Origin: Eleftheria terrae | GTDB lineage: Bacteria; Pseudomonadota; Gammaproteobacteria; Burkholderiales; Burkholderiaceae_C | Length of the DNA: 64,000 nucleotides | Reading direction: 5' to 3' | Assembly (NCBI RefSeq): GCF_030419005.1 | Contig: NZ_CP106951.1 | Span: forward strand, 1,984,001 to 2,048,000 | Part shown: in pieces, positions 18,501 to 26,616 of the stretch | Layout of the letters: each line of letters opens with the position of its first letter | Position numbering within the stretch: the stretch's first letter is position 1 | Made by a program: the position numbers and the translations under genes | The notes under the pieces: generated by a model | Database searches by the model: none | What the model saw: the letters and a program-made list of their open reading frames with translations, nothing else | Told to the model about the DNA's origin: nothing

Positions 18501-19173
18501 GCGGCACGACGATGCTGCGCACCGTCAGCAGCAGGAGCAGTGCCACGACCACCAGCGTCAAGGCGGTGGTGCCGGCAATGAGCAGCCGCGTACTTTCCGC
18601 GGTGCTTTCCGCACGCTGGCGGCGCGACTGCAGCAGGCGCCGCTCGTGCTCGCTGAGGTCGGAGAGGATCTCCCGCGTGCGTTCGGACAGGCGGGCGCTT
18701 TCGCGTTGCAGGTCTTGCGAGAGTTGGTCGATGCCCGCCGGACGCGCGCCGCCGCGCTCGACCAGCCGGCCCAGCACCCCCATGCGGCGCTGGGCCATCG
18801 TTTCGAACTCGCTCAGTCGGACCTGCTGCTCCCAGTTGTCGGCGATGCGCTGGCGCAAGGTCTCGATGGAGGTCTGCAGGTGGATGCGGGCGGACTGGAA
18901 GCGCTGCAGGTAGTCTTGCTCGCCCACCAGGCGGTAAGCCCGCGCATTGCTCTCGGCCTCGGCCAGCTGGGAGGCGGTGTCGCTGATGCTGTGCATCACC
19001 TCCACGGTATGGGTGACCCAGCGCTCGTCGTTTTCTATCGCTTCCATCCGGCCGAACGCCACGCCGCCGACGATGAGCAGGCCGAGCAGGGCCGGCACCA
19101 AGCCCAGCCCCAGGCGCATCGGGATGGAAAGTGTCATCTGCTCTTGCTCCCCGGCCTCGACCAGAACCGCCAT
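15583..19173 (-). CDS. CHASE3-HAMP-GAF hybrid histidine kinase with three receiver domains
   Basis: The protein has up to 1196 residues; an alternative start is Met13 at 19137. Membrane helices at about 20-40 and 198-220 flank a CHASE3-type periplasmic helical sensor. A HAMP follows (about 220-270), then a GAF domain (about 300-440) and a long coiled coil (about 450-520). HisKA with FLANMSHELRTPL has His529, followed by an HATPase. A first receiver (about 800-915) lacks the acceptor Asp, reading MIVLEAAMD. The second (VVLDLGLPDMEG) and third (VLMDVMMPKMDG) receivers keep it. It overlaps the CheR gene by 4 bases. The series suggests a phosphorelay with no HPt inside the protein. Its signal is unknown. 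Confidence 0.9.
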   Translation of the reverse strand: MAVLVEAGEQEQMTLSIPMRLGLGLVPALLGLLIVGGVAFGRMEAIENDERWVTHTVEVMHSISDTASQLAEAESNARAYRLVGEQDYLQRFQSARIHLQTSIETLRQRIADNWEQQVRLSEFETMAQRRMGVLGRLVERGGARPAGIDQLSQDLQRESARLSERTREILSDLSEHERRLLQSRRQRAESTAESTRLLIAGTTALTLVVVALLLLLTVRSIVVPLRQLQQGAERVGGGDYHYRVPESRDEIGLVASMFNAMTAQVQQREERLSQEDWIQSSLARFMPLFQGQFRLQEFCHRALSELAPLVGAPYAVLYTRRKTGGEQGLDRCTTYGATDTPAHVELGQGLVGQCCAEARVMQLSPVPEGYARVSSALGAAPPVEILVLPAVYEHHVKAVIELGFVRRVTEVEREFLDRFMPSLAVVLNGLEAREALEAALSESNRLTASLQAKQTELTQSFDELEAQAEELRQSDSLLREQRERLQQANEEYEEANAELRHSTLALQDQARQLSAASAYKSEFLANMSHELRTPLNSLLILSQLLSENPEGTLNAKQVQYARTIHDAGEDLLALINDILDLAKIESGTVQIDTEDVSLAELIRSAEGTFRAMADSKGVGFQTRLDEQLPGAIQTDSRRVWQIVKNLLSNAFKFTEQGQVVFTIGPSAAPAGLDEASEAAAQGAWVALAVRDSGIGIAPEQQERIFDSFHQGDRGTARKYGGTGLGLSISQKLAAMLGGTLRVQSKLGEGSVFTLYLPLKAAQFPAAAGEAVPPATATPAAQLPSPTPAASAAARKQAAQQTARRLIVAFSDQRVVEQVTEIATAHSVETLTVSDLSQVASLCERSWPLMIVLEAAMDGEQGWVTLGVLKQNVRTRYVPVHLVCAPGERDRALRLGAASAIPSTGLSRSVLEGVLGPHLERLARPYRTLLVVEDDAVQRQAILDLIGNGDVYATGVGSGQQALDAMSATPFDCVVLDLGLPDMEGAELLARMHEQFDAHCPPVVIYTGRELTRAEEAALKPIAEAIIVKGARSPERLLGETALLLNRQELRLPETKQRMIERGHQEDPVLSGRRVLVVDDDMRNIFATTAALEAYGIVLQHAESGEEALRLLQEHDDLDAVLMDVMMPKMDGFEAMRRLRAMPGLQRLPVIAITAKAMPGDRQRCIDAGASDYLTKPVDMDRLRAMLRVFLTDAKQQ

Positions 19174-19465
19174 GCCGACTGTCGGCCTAGGGCTTCAGCA
19201 AGCCACATGCCTGTCTGGGTGGCGACCTGGGACGGGAAGCGCCATGGACACCATGCAACTGGGGTCGCGCCTTGGGGACGCGGGTGGGCGGCACGGCCGG
19301 CGGCCCCCATGCAACGCGAACCGCGCTGCGCGCTGTGGGCGGCGACACCGGGTGGCTGGCTGGCCACCGTCGCGTGCCGCGCCATGCGGCCCGCGGCGCA
19401 GCGGCTGGCAAGGGCGCCGCCGCCGCGAAGATTGGCTTGGCGGCCGGCACCGGCCGGGCGAAGCG

Positions 19466-20779
19466 TCAGCCTTCGGCGCTGTCCTCGGCCGGCTCGGCGA
19501 TGCGGCTGGCCAGCACCTTGTCGACGCGCTTGCCGTCGAGGTCCACCACCTCGTAGCGCCAGCCGGCCCACTCGACCGCATCGGCCGTCTTGGGCAGGCG
19601 GCCGAGCAGCAACATGATCATGCCGGCCAGCGTGTTGTAGCGGCCGCGGTCTTCGTCGGGCAGCTCGCGCACGCGCAGGCGGTCCTTCAGCTCATGCACC
19701 GGGATCAGGCCGTCGATGAGCCAGGAGCCGTCCTCGCGCTGCACCATCCAGGCATCGTCCGGACGGTTGGCGGAACTGAACTCGCCGGTGATCGTTTCCA
19801 GCACGTCCTGCAGGGTGATCATGCCCTGGATCTCGCCGTACTCGTCGACCACGAACACCATCTGCATGTCCGAGGCACGGAAGCTCTCGAGCAGTTCCAT
19901 GCCGGTGAGCGTTTCCGGCACGAACACCGGCGCCTGCAGGTTGGTGGCCGTGAGGTCGACGCCCTGGCCCTGGGCCAGCTGCTGCAGGAGCTGGCGGGCG
20001 GCAACGAAGCCGATGACGTCCTCCAGCCCACCCCGGCAGACCGGGTAGCGGGAATGTTCGGTCTGGGCAATGATGTCCAGCGCCGCCTGCGGCTCGGAAG
20101 CATCGAGCCAGACGATGTCGCCCCGCGGGATCATCATCGAGGACACCTGCCGCTCGTCCAGGCGGAACACGTTGCGCACCATCTGGTGCTCCTGCGCCTC
20201 GATGACACCGGCATCGACGCCTTCCTCGAGGCTGGCGGCGATTTCCTCCTCGGTCACGTGGCGGCTCGGCGCCTCCTTGATGCCCAGCAGCTTGAGCACC
20301 GCCTGGGTGGCCACCGACAGCACCACCACGAAGGGCTTGACGCCGTACGACAGCCAGTTCATCGGCTGCGCCACCAGGCGCGCGACCGACTCCGGGTACA
20401 TCTGGCCCAGGCGCTTGGGCACCAGCTCGCCGAAGATGATGGTGAGGAAGGTGATGATGACCACCACCAGCGCGGTGGCCGCCACATTGGTGACGCCTTC
20501 GCTGAGCTGCAGCTGCTCGCGCATCCAGGCGGCCAGCGGTTGCGAGAAGGCGGCGTCGCCGACGATGCCGTTGAGCACGCCGATGGAGGTGATGCCGATC
20601 TGCACCAGCGAGAGGAAGCGCGTCGGGTCGTCGTGCAGCTCCATCGCTGCGCGGGCGCCGGCGTCGCCGCCTTCCACCATCACTTGCAGGCGGGCCTTGC
20701 GCACGGCGGTGAGGGCCATCTCCGACATGGCGAACACGCCGTTCAGGAGCACGAGGAAGATCAGTAAGGCAACGTCCAT
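19466..20779 (-). CDS. CNNM/CorC (HlyC) family membrane transporter
   Basis: The protein is 437 residues. The DUF21 (CNNM) membrane domain is at about 1-190, beginning MDVALLIFLVLLNGVFAMSE and including FGELVPKRLG. A pair of CBS domains spans about 205-330 (MMIPRGDIVWLD, then VFVVDEYGEIQGMITLQDVLE). The C-terminal CorC_HlyC domain is at about 345-430 (RYNTLAGMIM). These proteins transport or sense Mg2+/Co2+ or sodium; haemolysin labels are historical. The ATG at 20777-20779 is chosen because the domain starts directly there. It is divergent from apaH, with 61 bases between. Confidence 0.9.
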   Translation of the reverse strand: MDVALLIFLVLLNGVFAMSEMALTAVRKARLQVMVEGGDAGARAAMELHDDPTRFLSLVQIGITSIGVLNGIVGDAAFSQPLAAWMREQLQLSEGVTNVAATALVVVIITFLTIIFGELVPKRLGQMYPESVARLVAQPMNWLSYGVKPFVVVLSVATQAVLKLLGIKEAPSRHVTEEEIAASLEEGVDAGVIEAQEHQMVRNVFRLDERQVSSMMIPRGDIVWLDASEPQAALDIIAQTEHSRYPVCRGGLEDVIGFVAARQLLQQLAQGQGVDLTATNLQAPVFVPETLTGMELLESFRASDMQMVFVVDEYGEIQGMITLQDVLETITGEFSSANRPDDAWMVQREDGSWLIDGLIPVHELKDRLRVRELPDEDRGRYNTLAGMIMLLLGRLPKTADAVEWAGWRYEVVDLDGKRVDKVLASRIAEPAEDSAEG

Positions 20780-20840
20780 GCAGGGCCGGCGCGGGCGCGG
20801 GGAAAATTTGAAACCGCAGCAGCGTAGCAGAATCGCGGCC

Positions 20841-21665
20841 ATGATCTATCTCATTGGCGATCTGCAGGGCTGTTGCCAGGCCCTGGAGCGGCTGTTGCAG
20901 CAGCTCGATTTCAGTCCCTCGCGGGACCGGCTCTACCTGCTGGGCGACCTGGTCAACCGGGGCCCCTGCTCGCTGGAGGTGCTGCAGAGGCTGCACGGCT
21001 TGGGCGATGCGGCCACCTGCCTGCTCGGCAACCACGACCTGCACCTGCTGGCGGTGGCGCACGGGGTCCGGCCACCCCACCGGCGCGACACGCTGCAGCC
21101 GGTGCTGGACGCCCCGGACCGTGAGCAATGGCTGTACTGGTTGCGGCACCAGCGCCTGGCGGTGCACGAGCATGGCTGGCTGATGGTGCATGCCGGCGTG
21201 GTGCCGCAATGGGACCTGGCGCTGACACTGCAGCTCGCGGGCGAGGTGGAGGCGCAGCTGCGCAGCCCCGACCACGGCGACTTCCTGCAGGTGATGTACG
21301 GCAACCAGCCGGCCCGCTGGACCGACGAGCTGCGCGGCCATGACCGCCTGCGCAATGCAGTGAATACCCTGACCCGCATCCGCTTCTGTACACCCGACGG
21401 GCATCTGGAATTCGCTGCCAAGGAGGAAGCCGCCAAGGCCCCGGACGGCTACATGCCCTGGTTCGAGGTGCCGGGTCGCCGCACCGCAGGGACGCCGATC
21501 GCCTTTGGTCACTGGTCCACGCTGGGCTTGATGCAGCGGGAGGACCTGCTGGCGCTGGACACCGGCTGCGTCTGGGGCGGCCGGCTGTCCGCCGCCCGAC
21601 TCGAGCAGGGCCGGGTGGCGGAGGTGATCCAGGTCGAGTGCGAGCAGTCGCAGGCGCCGGGTTGA
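20841..21665 (+). CDS. apaH: Bis(5'-nucleosyl)-tetraphosphatase, symmetrical
   Basis: The protein is 274 residues, typical for ApaH. It hydrolyses Ap4A symmetrically to two ADP and can decap RNA. Metallophosphoesterase motifs are complete: IGDLQG (residues 5-10), LGDLVNRGP (about 34-42), LGNHDLHLL (about 62-70) and HAG (about 117), with FGHWSTLG near 220. It is followed by tRNA-Ser, whose promoter overlaps the apaH stop codon. No Shine-Dalgarno sequence is obvious before the ATG. Confidence 0.95.
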   Translation: MIYLIGDLQGCCQALERLLQQLDFSPSRDRLYLLGDLVNRGPCSLEVLQRLHGLGDAATCLLGNHDLHLLAVAHGVRPPHRRDTLQPVLDAPDREQWLYWLRHQRLAVHEHGWLMVHAGVVPQWDLALTLQLAGEVEAQLRSPDHGDFLQVMYGNQPARWTDELRGHDRLRNAVNTLTRIRFCTPDGHLEFAAKEEAAKAPDGYMPWFEVPGRRTAGTPIAFGHWSTLGLMQREDLLALDTGCVWGGRLSAARLEQGRVAEVIQVECEQSQAPG

Positions 21666-21689
21666 GCGGGCCGCCGCGTTGAGTAGAAT
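21662..21689 (+). promoter_or_regulatory. Promoter of tRNA-Ser
   Basis: TTGAGC (21662-21667) and TAGAAT (21684-21689) are separated by 16 bases, so +1 falls near 21696, six bases before the mature tRNA. The -35 overlaps the stop codon of apaH. Confidence 0.6.
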
Positions 21690-21701
21690 GGCCGGCTTGC
21701 T

Positions 21702-21791
<90 letters not shown>

Positions 21792-22145
21792 CCGCTGCAA
21801 GCGCGCCATGGAGCGCCACCGCATGACGGTCCCCACCGCGCCGCGCTCATCGCTTTCGCGCATGAATGCACGTCCGGCGCACATCGTCCTGGCTCAATAC
21901 GGCCGGGGCACCGGTCTCCTGGATGAAAAATCAACGCCGCCGCAGGACGCGGCGCGCACTGGCCAGCGGGCTGCAGCTTGGCAGCCGGACCCTGCTGGCA
22001 CGCGGTATTGCCTTGCATGCGTTCTTGCGCCCGGCGCCCGGCACAGCGGCGAAGCAGCCCGCGCCAGCAGCTGAGGCAGGGTCTTTCGTTGGCTGGCCGG
22101 CGCCTGCAGACCGGGTGGCTGCGGCCGCGCCGTACACTTCGCCGC
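21792..22145. other. Intergenic region after tRNA-Ser
   Basis: No gene is seen in about 350 bases, and there is no integrase or repeat of the tRNA 3' end that would indicate an integrated element. The right end holds a -10-like hexamer next to the following start. Confidence 0.6.
22133..22138 (+). promoter_or_regulatory. -10 hexamer TACACT abutting the OmpR-type regulator start
   Basis: TACACT ends 7 bases before the ATG at 22146, in the context TACACTTCGCCGC. No Shine-Dalgarno sequence is present. This repeats the arrangement at 4075-4087, and a leaderless transcript is inferred. Confidence 0.4.
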
Positions 22146-22880
22146 ATGCCTGCCCGCCCCCTGGTCCTGCTGGTCGACGACGATGCCGAGCTGTCCGCCA
22201 TGGTGGCCGAATTGCTCGCCCGTGAAGGCTGGGACACCCACTCGGTGCTCACCGCCGGCGATGCCGAACGGGCGCTGGCCACCCTCAGGCCGGATGCGGC
22301 CCTGCTCGACCTGATGCTGCCCGACGGCAATGGGCTGGACCTCTGCCGGCGCTGGCGGGCCGAGCATCCGGCACTGGGCATCGTGATGCTCACGGCCCGC
22401 GGCGACCCGCTCGACCGGGTGCTGGGACTGGAGATCGGCGCTGACGACTACCTGCCCAAGCCCTTCGAGCCGCGCGAGCTGGTCGCCCGCGTGCGCGCCC
22501 TGCTGCGCCGGCAGTCGCCGGCCCACCGCCAGCCGGGGACGGCGGCCTCGCTGCTGCGCTTCGACGGTCTGTGCATCGACCTGCTCAGGCGCGAGGTGCA
22601 CATCACCACGGCGGCGCCCGGCACTGGCCAGGCGGTGGCCCTCACCAGCGTGGAGTTCAAGTTGCTGGTGGCGCTGGCACAGGCCTGCGGCGAGCCGCTC
22701 TCGCGGCAGCGGCTCAGCGCCGAAGTCCAGTCGGCCAACTACCGGCCGCTGGACCGCACGGTGGATGTCCAGGTCGCCCGCCTGCGCCGCAAGCTGCGCG
22801 ACGCCAGCCCCGGCCGCGAGTGGATCGACACCGTGCGCGGCGAGGGCTACGTCTTCGTGCCGCGCGGCGCGGCCACCTGA
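22146..22880 (+). CDS. OmpR/PhoB-family response regulator
   Basis: The protein is 244 residues. The receiver is at 1-120 with acidic pocket residues 11-13, Asp55 in LLDLMLPDGNG, and Lys in YLPKPFEPRE. The winged-helix output domain spans about 140-240 (LTSVEFKLLVALAQACGEPLSRQRL, then RTVDVQVARLRRKL). It is phosphorylated by the kinase encoded 6 bases downstream. Targets are unknown. The -10-like hexamer next to the ATG suggests a leaderless message. Confidence 0.93.
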   Translation: MPARPLVLLVDDDAELSAMVAELLAREGWDTHSVLTAGDAERALATLRPDAALLDLMLPDGNGLDLCRRWRAEHPALGIVMLTARGDPLDRVLGLEIGADDYLPKPFEPRELVARVRALLRRQSPAHRQPGTAASLLRFDGLCIDLLRREVHITTAAPGTGQAVALTSVEFKLLVALAQACGEPLSRQRLSAEVQSANYRPLDRTVDVQVARLRRKLRDASPGREWIDTVRGEGYVFVPRGAAT

Positions 22881-22886
22881 GCCGGC

Positions 22887-24203
22887 ATGGCTGGGCCGCG
22901 GTTCGACAGCCTGTTTGCGCGGCTGCTGCTCGCGCAGTCGCTGCTCGCGGTGGCCTTGTTCACTGTCTTTGGTGTCGTGTATGTGCGCGACCGCAACAAG
23001 ACCGTCGCGGCCATGGCGGCTGCGCAGTGGGCCCCCGCGCTTGCAGCCGCCACCTCGGCGGCGTCCCCCACGCCCGACACCCCCCTCTCCCCCCTCGGCG
23101 GCGTGCGGCGGCTCAACCATCGGCCGCCCGGTGTCGATGCAGGCGCCACGCCCGCGCCGCGGCTGCGCATGTTCCAGCGCGAGCTGCAGGCGCGCGGCGT
23201 GGCGGTGCACCGACTGGCCTTCGATCCCGACGAGCAGCCGCAGCGCCGGCTCTGGCTGGAGCTTCGGGGCGCCGACGAGCGGCCCCTCTGGCTGGGCATC
23301 GACGCGCCGTTCCTGGCACCAGGCAACAGCACGCGCCTGCTGCTCGGCCTGGCCCTGGGCGGCGCCCTGGTCATCGCCTTGTCGTGGGCGCTGGCGCGCC
23401 GGCTGACGGCACCGTTGACGCGGCTGCACCGCCGCATCGCTGGCGGACCGGGGGCCGTCGAGCCCGCGCCGATGCGGCGCGCACCGCCCGAGGTCGCCGA
23501 GATCGAGCAGGCCTACCACCAGCTGCTGGCCCGGCTGCAGGCCCAGCAGGCCGAGCGCTCGCTGCTGCTGGCGGGCGTGTCGCATGACCTGCGCAGCCCG
23601 TTGGGCCGCATCCGCCTGGCGGCCGAGCTGCTGCCCGCCTCGCCCGACTGCGCCCCGCGCCAGGCCGCCATCGTGCGCAACGTGGCGGTGGCCGACCGGC
23701 TCATCGAGAGCTTTCTCGACCTGGTGCGATCGGAACAGCTGGCGCTCGATGAGCCGGTGGACCTGGCCGACGCCGCGCGCCGCGTGGCCGCCAGCTTCGA
23801 ATGCGATGCAGCGGTGCTGCAGGTCACCGCCCCGCGCAGCCTGGAGCTGCCCCGCGCTCATCAGCACTTGGTGGAACGCGCGCTGTTCAACCTGATCGAC
23901 AACGCGTTGAAGCACGGTCGGCCGCCGGTGCGCCTGACGGTCTCGGCCGCGGCGCCGGGTGAGGCCCGGGTCGAAGTGATGGACCATGGCCCCGGCATGC
24001 CGGACACCGCCGCCCGCCTGCGGGCCTTGCAGGCCTTCTCGCGCGGCGACGGCAGCCGGCAGACGGCCGGCTCGGGCCTGGGGCTGACGGTGGTGCAGCA
24101 GGTCGCCACCCGGCTGGGCGGCCAGCTCGAGTTCGACGGCGGGCCCGGCAGCTGGTGTGTCCGGCTGCGGCTACCGGCCGGCCCTGCCGGCGAGCCACGA
24201 TGA
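22887..24203 (+). CDS. EnvZ-type membrane sensor histidine kinase
   Basis: The protein is 438 residues. Two membrane helices (about 8-32 and 155-178) bound a short periplasmic domain with a Pro/Ala-rich stretch. HAMP is at about 178-225. HisKA reads LAGVSHDLRSPLGRIRLA with His233. HATPase follows with NLIDNALKHG, MDHGPGM and SGLGLTVVQQV. It is the partner of the OmpR-type regulator 6 bases upstream. The layout matches EnvZ/RstB-like kinases sensing envelope or osmotic cues, but the stimulus is not evident. The gene converges on the esterase gene. Confidence 0.92.
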   Translation: MAGPRFDSLFARLLLAQSLLAVALFTVFGVVYVRDRNKTVAAMAAAQWAPALAAATSAASPTPDTPLSPLGGVRRLNHRPPGVDAGATPAPRLRMFQRELQARGVAVHRLAFDPDEQPQRRLWLELRGADERPLWLGIDAPFLAPGNSTRLLLGLALGGALVIALSWALARRLTAPLTRLHRRIAGGPGAVEPAPMRRAPPEVAEIEQAYHQLLARLQAQQAERSLLLAGVSHDLRSPLGRIRLAAELLPASPDCAPRQAAIVRNVAVADRLIESFLDLVRSEQLALDEPVDLADAARRVAASFECDAAVLQVTAPRSLELPRAHQHLVERALFNLIDNALKHGRPPVRLTVSAAAPGEARVEVMDHGPGMPDTAARLRALQAFSRGDGSRQTAGSGLGLTVVQQVATRLGGQLEFDGGPGSWCVRLRLPAGPAGEPR

Positions 24204-24263
24204 CCATCGCCCGCCATCGGCGAGCGCCCTTCTCGCCAGGGATCGAAAGCGCTGCTGCCGTCC

Positions 24264-25232
24264 TCAACGGCCCAACAGGTGTGCCACCACGGGATCGAGC
24301 GTGGCCAGGAAGCGCTCGACGCGGCCGGTGTAGCCGGGCTCCAGGCCGAGCAGCTCATTGATCTCGCGGTGGCTCAACGCCTCGGGCTCGACCTCGGCGA
24401 CGGAGCCGAGCAGGCTGGCCCGGGCGGCGAAGCGCCGCGCCTCGTCGCAGGACGTCTGCCGCGGGATAGAGCACACCATCAGCAAGGGCGCCGCCTTCTG
24501 CTGCAGCAGGTGGTAGGGCGACACGCCGGGCCAATAGGCCGGATCGGCGCCAAAGGCATCGTCGTGCAGCGGGAAATGCGGCCCCTGCATCAGCGTGACG
24601 ACGTCCAGCGCGGCGCTGTCCAGCAGCACGCTGCCCAGCCAGGCATTGACGCCGTGCCGCTGCGCGAGCGCGGGCGAGGACGCCAGCATGCCCACCAGGT
24701 GGGCGCCGGCAGAATGACCCAGCAGGATGAACTTGTTGCGGTCGCCGCCCCATTCCTCGGCGCGGCGCTGTGCCAGCGCGACAGCCCGGGCCACATCCCG
24801 GGCCTGCTCGTCCGGCGGGGTGCCGGGCAGCAGCCGGTAGTTGGTCGAGATCACCACGAAACCGAGCTCGGTCCAGCGCTGCACCTTGTTCTGGACGAAG
24901 GTGGCGTGCGCCTTGTCCCCGCGCTTCCAGCCACCACCGTGCACCATGAAGATCACCGGCGCCGAGCGCGCACGCAGCGGGCGATAGACGTCGAAGCGTT
25001 GCTCGGCCTGCAGACCGTAGGCAAGGTCCGCCACCAGCCGCACGCCGCGCGGCAAGTCCAGTGCAGCAGACGCGGCCGCATCGGCCTCCAGCATCTCGGC
25101 CTGGCCTCGTGCGGCCAGCCGCTCGGCCCAACGCTCACGCAGCGTCCCGGCACTGCCGGCCTGCCAGGCCAGCGCCAAGAGCGCGGCCACAAGGGCGCCG
25201 CGGCAGGCGGCACTCGAGGTCAATCGGTTCAT
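24264..25232 (-). CDS. Secreted alpha/beta hydrolase (carboxylesterase-like)
   Basis: The protein is 322 residues. A signal peptide (about 1-28, with ALVAALLALAWQAGSAG) exports it to the periplasm. The oxyanion hole FMVHGGGW is at about 95-102, the nucleophile elbow LLGHSAGAH at about 172, and a late catalytic His in ALSHREINELLG. This is the pattern of BD-FAE/HSL-like esterases. The substrate is unknown. The start at 25230-25232 leads straight into the signal peptide. It is flanked by a 437-base gap upstream. Confidence 0.88.
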   Translation of the reverse strand: MNRLTSSAACRGALVAALLALAWQAGSAGTLRERWAERLAARGQAEMLEADAAASAALDLPRGVRLVADLAYGLQAEQRFDVYRPLRARSAPVIFMVHGGGWKRGDKAHATFVQNKVQRWTELGFVVISTNYRLLPGTPPDEQARDVARAVALAQRRAEEWGGDRNKFILLGHSAGAHLVGMLASSPALAQRHGVNAWLGSVLLDSAALDVVTLMQGPHFPLHDDAFGADPAYWPGVSPYHLLQQKAAPLLMVCSIPRQTSCDEARRFAARASLLGSVAEVEPEALSHREINELLGLEPGYTGRVERFLATLDPVVAHLLGR

Positions 25233-25669
25233 CGTGGTCTCCCATGGCTTGCAGTCAAGGCGGCCTCCCGGGCCGGACACGGCATCATCGCAGCGCCCGC
25301 CGCCCCCATCGGCGGGCCGGCACCGCCCAAGCCATTGGAAGCCGAGCCCCGGCCAGCCCGACCGACGATCGACGACAAAATGCGACAGATCTGAAATATT
25401 GTGCCGGCCGGCCAGCGCCATGCCGCGTCGCAGTTTGCCCGGCCCGCCTATCCCCGATCCAGGGGCTGGTGCCACACACCCTGACCACCCACCGGCTGCC
25501 ACGAGAGCCCGTGCTCACCCCGCCACCCCCCTGCCGAGCCGACGAATGGCAGTTGCGCGCGACGTGCGGTATTGAGCCGTGCCGGCCCGCAGCAAACAAT
25601 CTGCCAACCCCTCGTTACCTTCGCGCCGGAATGGCGCCCCCTGTTTTTGGCCAAGGAGGCCACCCCAAC
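25233..25669. other. Intergenic region between esterase and Panacea-domain gene
   Basis: There is no credible gene on either strand. The open frames present lack ribosome sites and have shadow-like Pro/Arg composition. A strong AAGGAGG ribosome site lies at the right end for the next gene. Confidence 0.55.
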
Positions 25670-26164
25670 ATGGCTACCGCCTTCGACGTTGCGCGCTACA
25701 TCCTCGAACAGCGCGGCTCGATGCCGGCGATGAAGCTGCAGAAGCTGGTGTATTACGCGCAGGCCTGGTCCACCGTCTGGGACCAGCAGCCGCTGTTCAC
25801 CGAATCCATCGAGGCTTGGGCCAACGGCCCCGTGTGCCGGGAGCTCTATGTGGCACACAAGGGCCGGCTCAGCCTGTCCGCGGCCGATTTCCCCGAGCGT
25901 GCGCCCGGTGCGCTGAGCGAGGCCCAGTGTGTGGCCATCGATGCGGTGCTGGCCGTCTACGGCGACAAGTCCGCGCAGTGGCTGAGCGAGCAGACGCTGG
26001 GCGAAACGCCTTGGCAAAGCGCGCGCGCCCGCCTGACGCGCGGCGAAGGCGGCACCGGCGAGATCACCATCAAGGCGATGGCCGATTTCTATGCCGCCAC
26101 CTTGCGGCAGATCGAAGCGGCCGAACCGGCCCCCTTGAGCGACTTCGTCGGCCTCTGCGCCTGA
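25670..26164 (+). CDS. Panacea (SocA/DUF4065) domain protein, orphan
   Basis: The protein is 164 residues and almost wholly the domain: FDVARYILEQRG, then MKLQKLVYYAQAW, AWANGPVCRELY and a C-terminal helical part. Panacea domains serve as antitoxins or adaptor proteins (SocA in Caulobacter; many varied toxin partners). AAGGAGG precedes the ATG. No toxin-like gene lies within the 437 bases upstream or 452 bases downstream, nor overlaps it. It may be a housekeeping adaptor, a remnant of a toxin-antitoxin pair, or a stand-alone anti-toxin. The family is secure; the role is open. Confidence 0.85.
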   Translation: MATAFDVARYILEQRGSMPAMKLQKLVYYAQAWSTVWDQQPLFTESIEAWANGPVCRELYVAHKGRLSLSAADFPERAPGALSEAQCVAIDAVLAVYGDKSAQWLSEQTLGETPWQSARARLTRGEGGTGEITIKAMADFYAATLRQIEAAEPAPLSDFVGLCA

Positions 26165-26616
26165 AGCCGGCCACCCACCCCGCGCTCCGCATCCCACGGC
26201 GGCGAAGAAGGCCGCGCCGCGGTCTGGCGGCAGTTGCCCCGATGACTCGGTGTGTGTCGCCCAGCCGGCCTCGGTCTGCGACAGGGTCCACACCAGCACC
26301 GTCGGCCACTCGCCCCGGTTGCCGGCACTTCCGTTTTCGCCTGCCTCGCGCCCTTGCCGCCGGGCGGTGCCGCCGACGACGGCTGCAGTCGCCGCCTGGC
26401 AATCGCGCTTTCACACGCCGCCACAGCGGCCATAGGCGGCCATAGGCGACCGTCACCGACCGGACGGCAGCTGCCAGCTGCGCACGCCAGGGCAGCCGTC
26501 GTTGGCCGCCCGCACTGCCGTACTGCCGCGGTGTGGGCCTGGCGGCTGCCCTTGCGCGGTGCCGATCGGCATGGCCGGCGTCGCCGGCCCACCCCCTCAG
26601 GCGGTCGTCCGCCGCC
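26165..26616. other. Intergenic region after the Panacea gene
   Basis: This is 452 bases with no supported gene. A 7-base-pair hairpin at 26609-26626 spans the antiporter stop codon but lacks a T run. Nothing else is recognised. Confidence 0.55.

Noticed and set aside
25234..25575. Frame upstream of the Panacea gene as a possible toxin
   Set aside because: It is Pro/Arg/Ser rich with no ribosome site and no toxin-like motif, typical of non-coding high-GC sequence.
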